From positions 186,001-250,000 of the forward strand of contig NZ_CP119757.1 of NCBI RefSeq assembly GCF_029320955.1: a stretch of DNA of 64,000 nucleotides. The letters run 5' to 3'. Under the pieces are notes generated by a model. The model made no database searches and was not told the DNA's origin. It saw nothing but the letters and a program-made list of their open reading frames with translations. The position numbers were made by a program, and so were the translations under genes. The stretch comes from Flavobacterium sp. YJ01 (GTDB lineage Bacteria; Bacteroidota; Bacteroidia; Flavobacteriales; Flavobacteriaceae). This document shows positions 63,220 through 64,000 of the stretch, in pieces; within the stretch, counting starts at the first letter, position 1; each line of letters opens with the position of its first letter.

Positions 63220-63340
63220 CAAATGCTTAAGCCACATCTAAACCAAATCACCAAAACCACTGAAAGACAAATATCTACATATAATAAGCCAATTTCTTCA
63301 AATCATCCAAAAAAATGTTGAATTTATCCCGTCGGTCACT
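63220..63340 (-). other. Degenerate fragment related to 40268-40410
   Basis: The nucleotides AAGCCAATTTCTTCAAATC and CTAAACCAAAT match the segment at 40,310-40,380 in order; the reading frame has decayed. It ends at a terminator on the right. Confidence 0.5.
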
Positions 63341-63341
63341 T

Positions 63342-63376
63342 AAAGAGACAACTATATAATAGTTGTCTCTTTTTTT
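63342..63376. terminator. Strong terminator
   Basis: AAAGAGACAACTAT (63342-63355) pairs with ATAGTTGTCTCTTT across a short AT loop, with seven or more T after. It follows the degenerate fragment. Confidence 0.85.
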
Positions 63377-63598
63377 ATGCACTAATGTGTAGATTTTTTA
63401 AGCCTTTTGTTGTCCAACTGAGGATAAAAATTGATTCATTTCTTAACTATCATTTTGTTCTTATACAATCCCATTTTATTCTAAAAACTTATTTAAAACC
63501 ATGGGGTCTAGATTTAATACTTTTCTATTCTTTCAAATTTTATTTATTAGAATTTTAAAACCGATTTCATTATTTTTATTTCTCAAATAACAAAAAAA
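63377..63598. other. Gap before the last gene
   Basis: A/T-rich with no frame. No recognisable operator. It probably contains the promoter of the AraC-type gene that starts at 63599. Confidence 0.35.
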
Positions 63599-64000
63599 AT
63601 GGCTGGCGATTTCATAACATACAGAAAAATTGAAGCAGACCAATCGATTGCAGATTTTGTTGAATGCTTTTGGATGGCTGAAAATTCCAGCGGAATTGAA
63701 AAAGAAGTTATTGTTATGCCTGATGCCAGTTTTGACCTGATTCTCTCACAAGATCAGGATGAACCGTTTCAAATTTGCTTACTTGGACTTGGGACATCTT
63801 ATGATAAAAGAAAAGTGGATGGAAATACCAAAATGTACTTTATCAGTTTCAAACTTATTTCGGCTGAATACTTATTTAATAGATCCATCGCAGATCTTAT
63901 AAATGAATTTGAATTAATGCCCAATAATTTCTGGAGTTTTGGAAAAAATGACTTAACAGATTTTGATACTTTCTGTCTTAAAGCGACTAATATTATAAAA
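63599..64000 (+). CDS. AraC-family regulator, N-terminal part (cut by window edge)
   Basis: The frame from ATG 63599 stays open to the window end: 134 residues, MAGDFITYRKIEADQSIADF onward with VIVMPDASFDLILSQDQDE and FISFKLISAEYLFN. This is the DUF6597-type sensor domain of AraC regulators and resembles the truncated gene at 42501. The DNA-binding half would lie outside the window. Confidence 0.85.
   Translation, partial: MAGDFITYRKIEADQSIADFVECFWMAENSSGIEKEVIVMPDASFDLILSQDQDEPFQICLLGLGTSYDKRKVDGNTKMYFISFKLISAEYLFNRSIADLINEFELMPNNFWSFGKNDLTDFDTFCLKATNIIK

Overview
The window looks like a chromosome of a low-G+C Bacteroidetes, most likely Flavobacterium or a close relative. This rests on recognisable protein families (OprC/NosA-like TonB receptor, clade II NosZ, quinol-type NO reductase, RIC proteins), promoters with the Bacteroidetes -7 element TAnnTTTG, few Shine-Dalgarno sequences, and IS21/PcfJ sequences of Bacteroidetes type. 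The genus is inferred and was not checked by any search.

Positions 1-41,000 form a nearly complete denitrification and anaerobic-life island. On the minus strand are a copper ATPase (cut by the window edge), a broken HMA/AraC regulator, and a nitrate-reduction operon (NarK, a NarI-like membrane protein, a cytoplasmic molybdopterin reductase, a 4Fe-4S subunit, a Tat-exported Rieske protein and a small membrane protein). Next comes nirK (with a C-terminal cytochrome c), nirV, SCO and a porin. On the plus strand follow a RIC repair protein, a split class III ribonucleotide reductase with its activase, and a run of hemerythrin, lipoprotein, haem-copper-oxidase-like and CopD-like genes ending in an Rrf2 regulator; then nadA. 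Two Crp/Fnr regulators and hemN come next, then the nos operon (cytochrome c, nosZ, nosL, nosD, nosF, nosY, truncated haemoglobin). A copper-uptake operon, azurin and norZ, nadB and a second RIC gene complete the island. Together these give nitrate to nitrite to NO to N2O to N2, with copper supply, NO defence and oxygen-independent dNTP and haem synthesis.

Seven FNR-type dyads (core TGATnnnnATCA, one with a mismatch) precede the narK, nirK, ric/nrd, hemN, nos/copper and azurin-nor units, and one precedes a short terminator-ended transcript. In nearly every case a TAnnTTTG-like -7 element is centred exactly 33 bp from the dyad centre, which fits activation at about -41. The short transcript (about 24,213-24,289) is a candidate FNR-controlled small RNA.

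Positions about 40,200-50,000 are a scar zone: a frameshifted MFS gene, fragments of an alcohol dehydrogenase and an SDR, a truncated AraC gene, a truncated efflux adaptor, a complete IS21-type element with 24-bp-spaced terminal repeats, and pcfK/pcfJ remnants of an integrative conjugative element.

Positions about 50,000-58,750 hold a different metabolic block: IclR and SDR, an AraC regulator, then hexulose-phosphate isomerase and synthase, gnd, zwf, pgl and a TetR regulator. With phosphoglucose isomerase from elsewhere this would be a complete dissimilatory ribulose-monophosphate cycle for formaldehyde oxidation. Positions 58,750-64,000 are again accessory: an IS6-type element that cuts an NDH-2-like gene, an IS3 remnant, a GAAA microsatellite, an exported protein of unknown function with a small membrane protein, an MFS fragment, and the start of an AraC-type gene.
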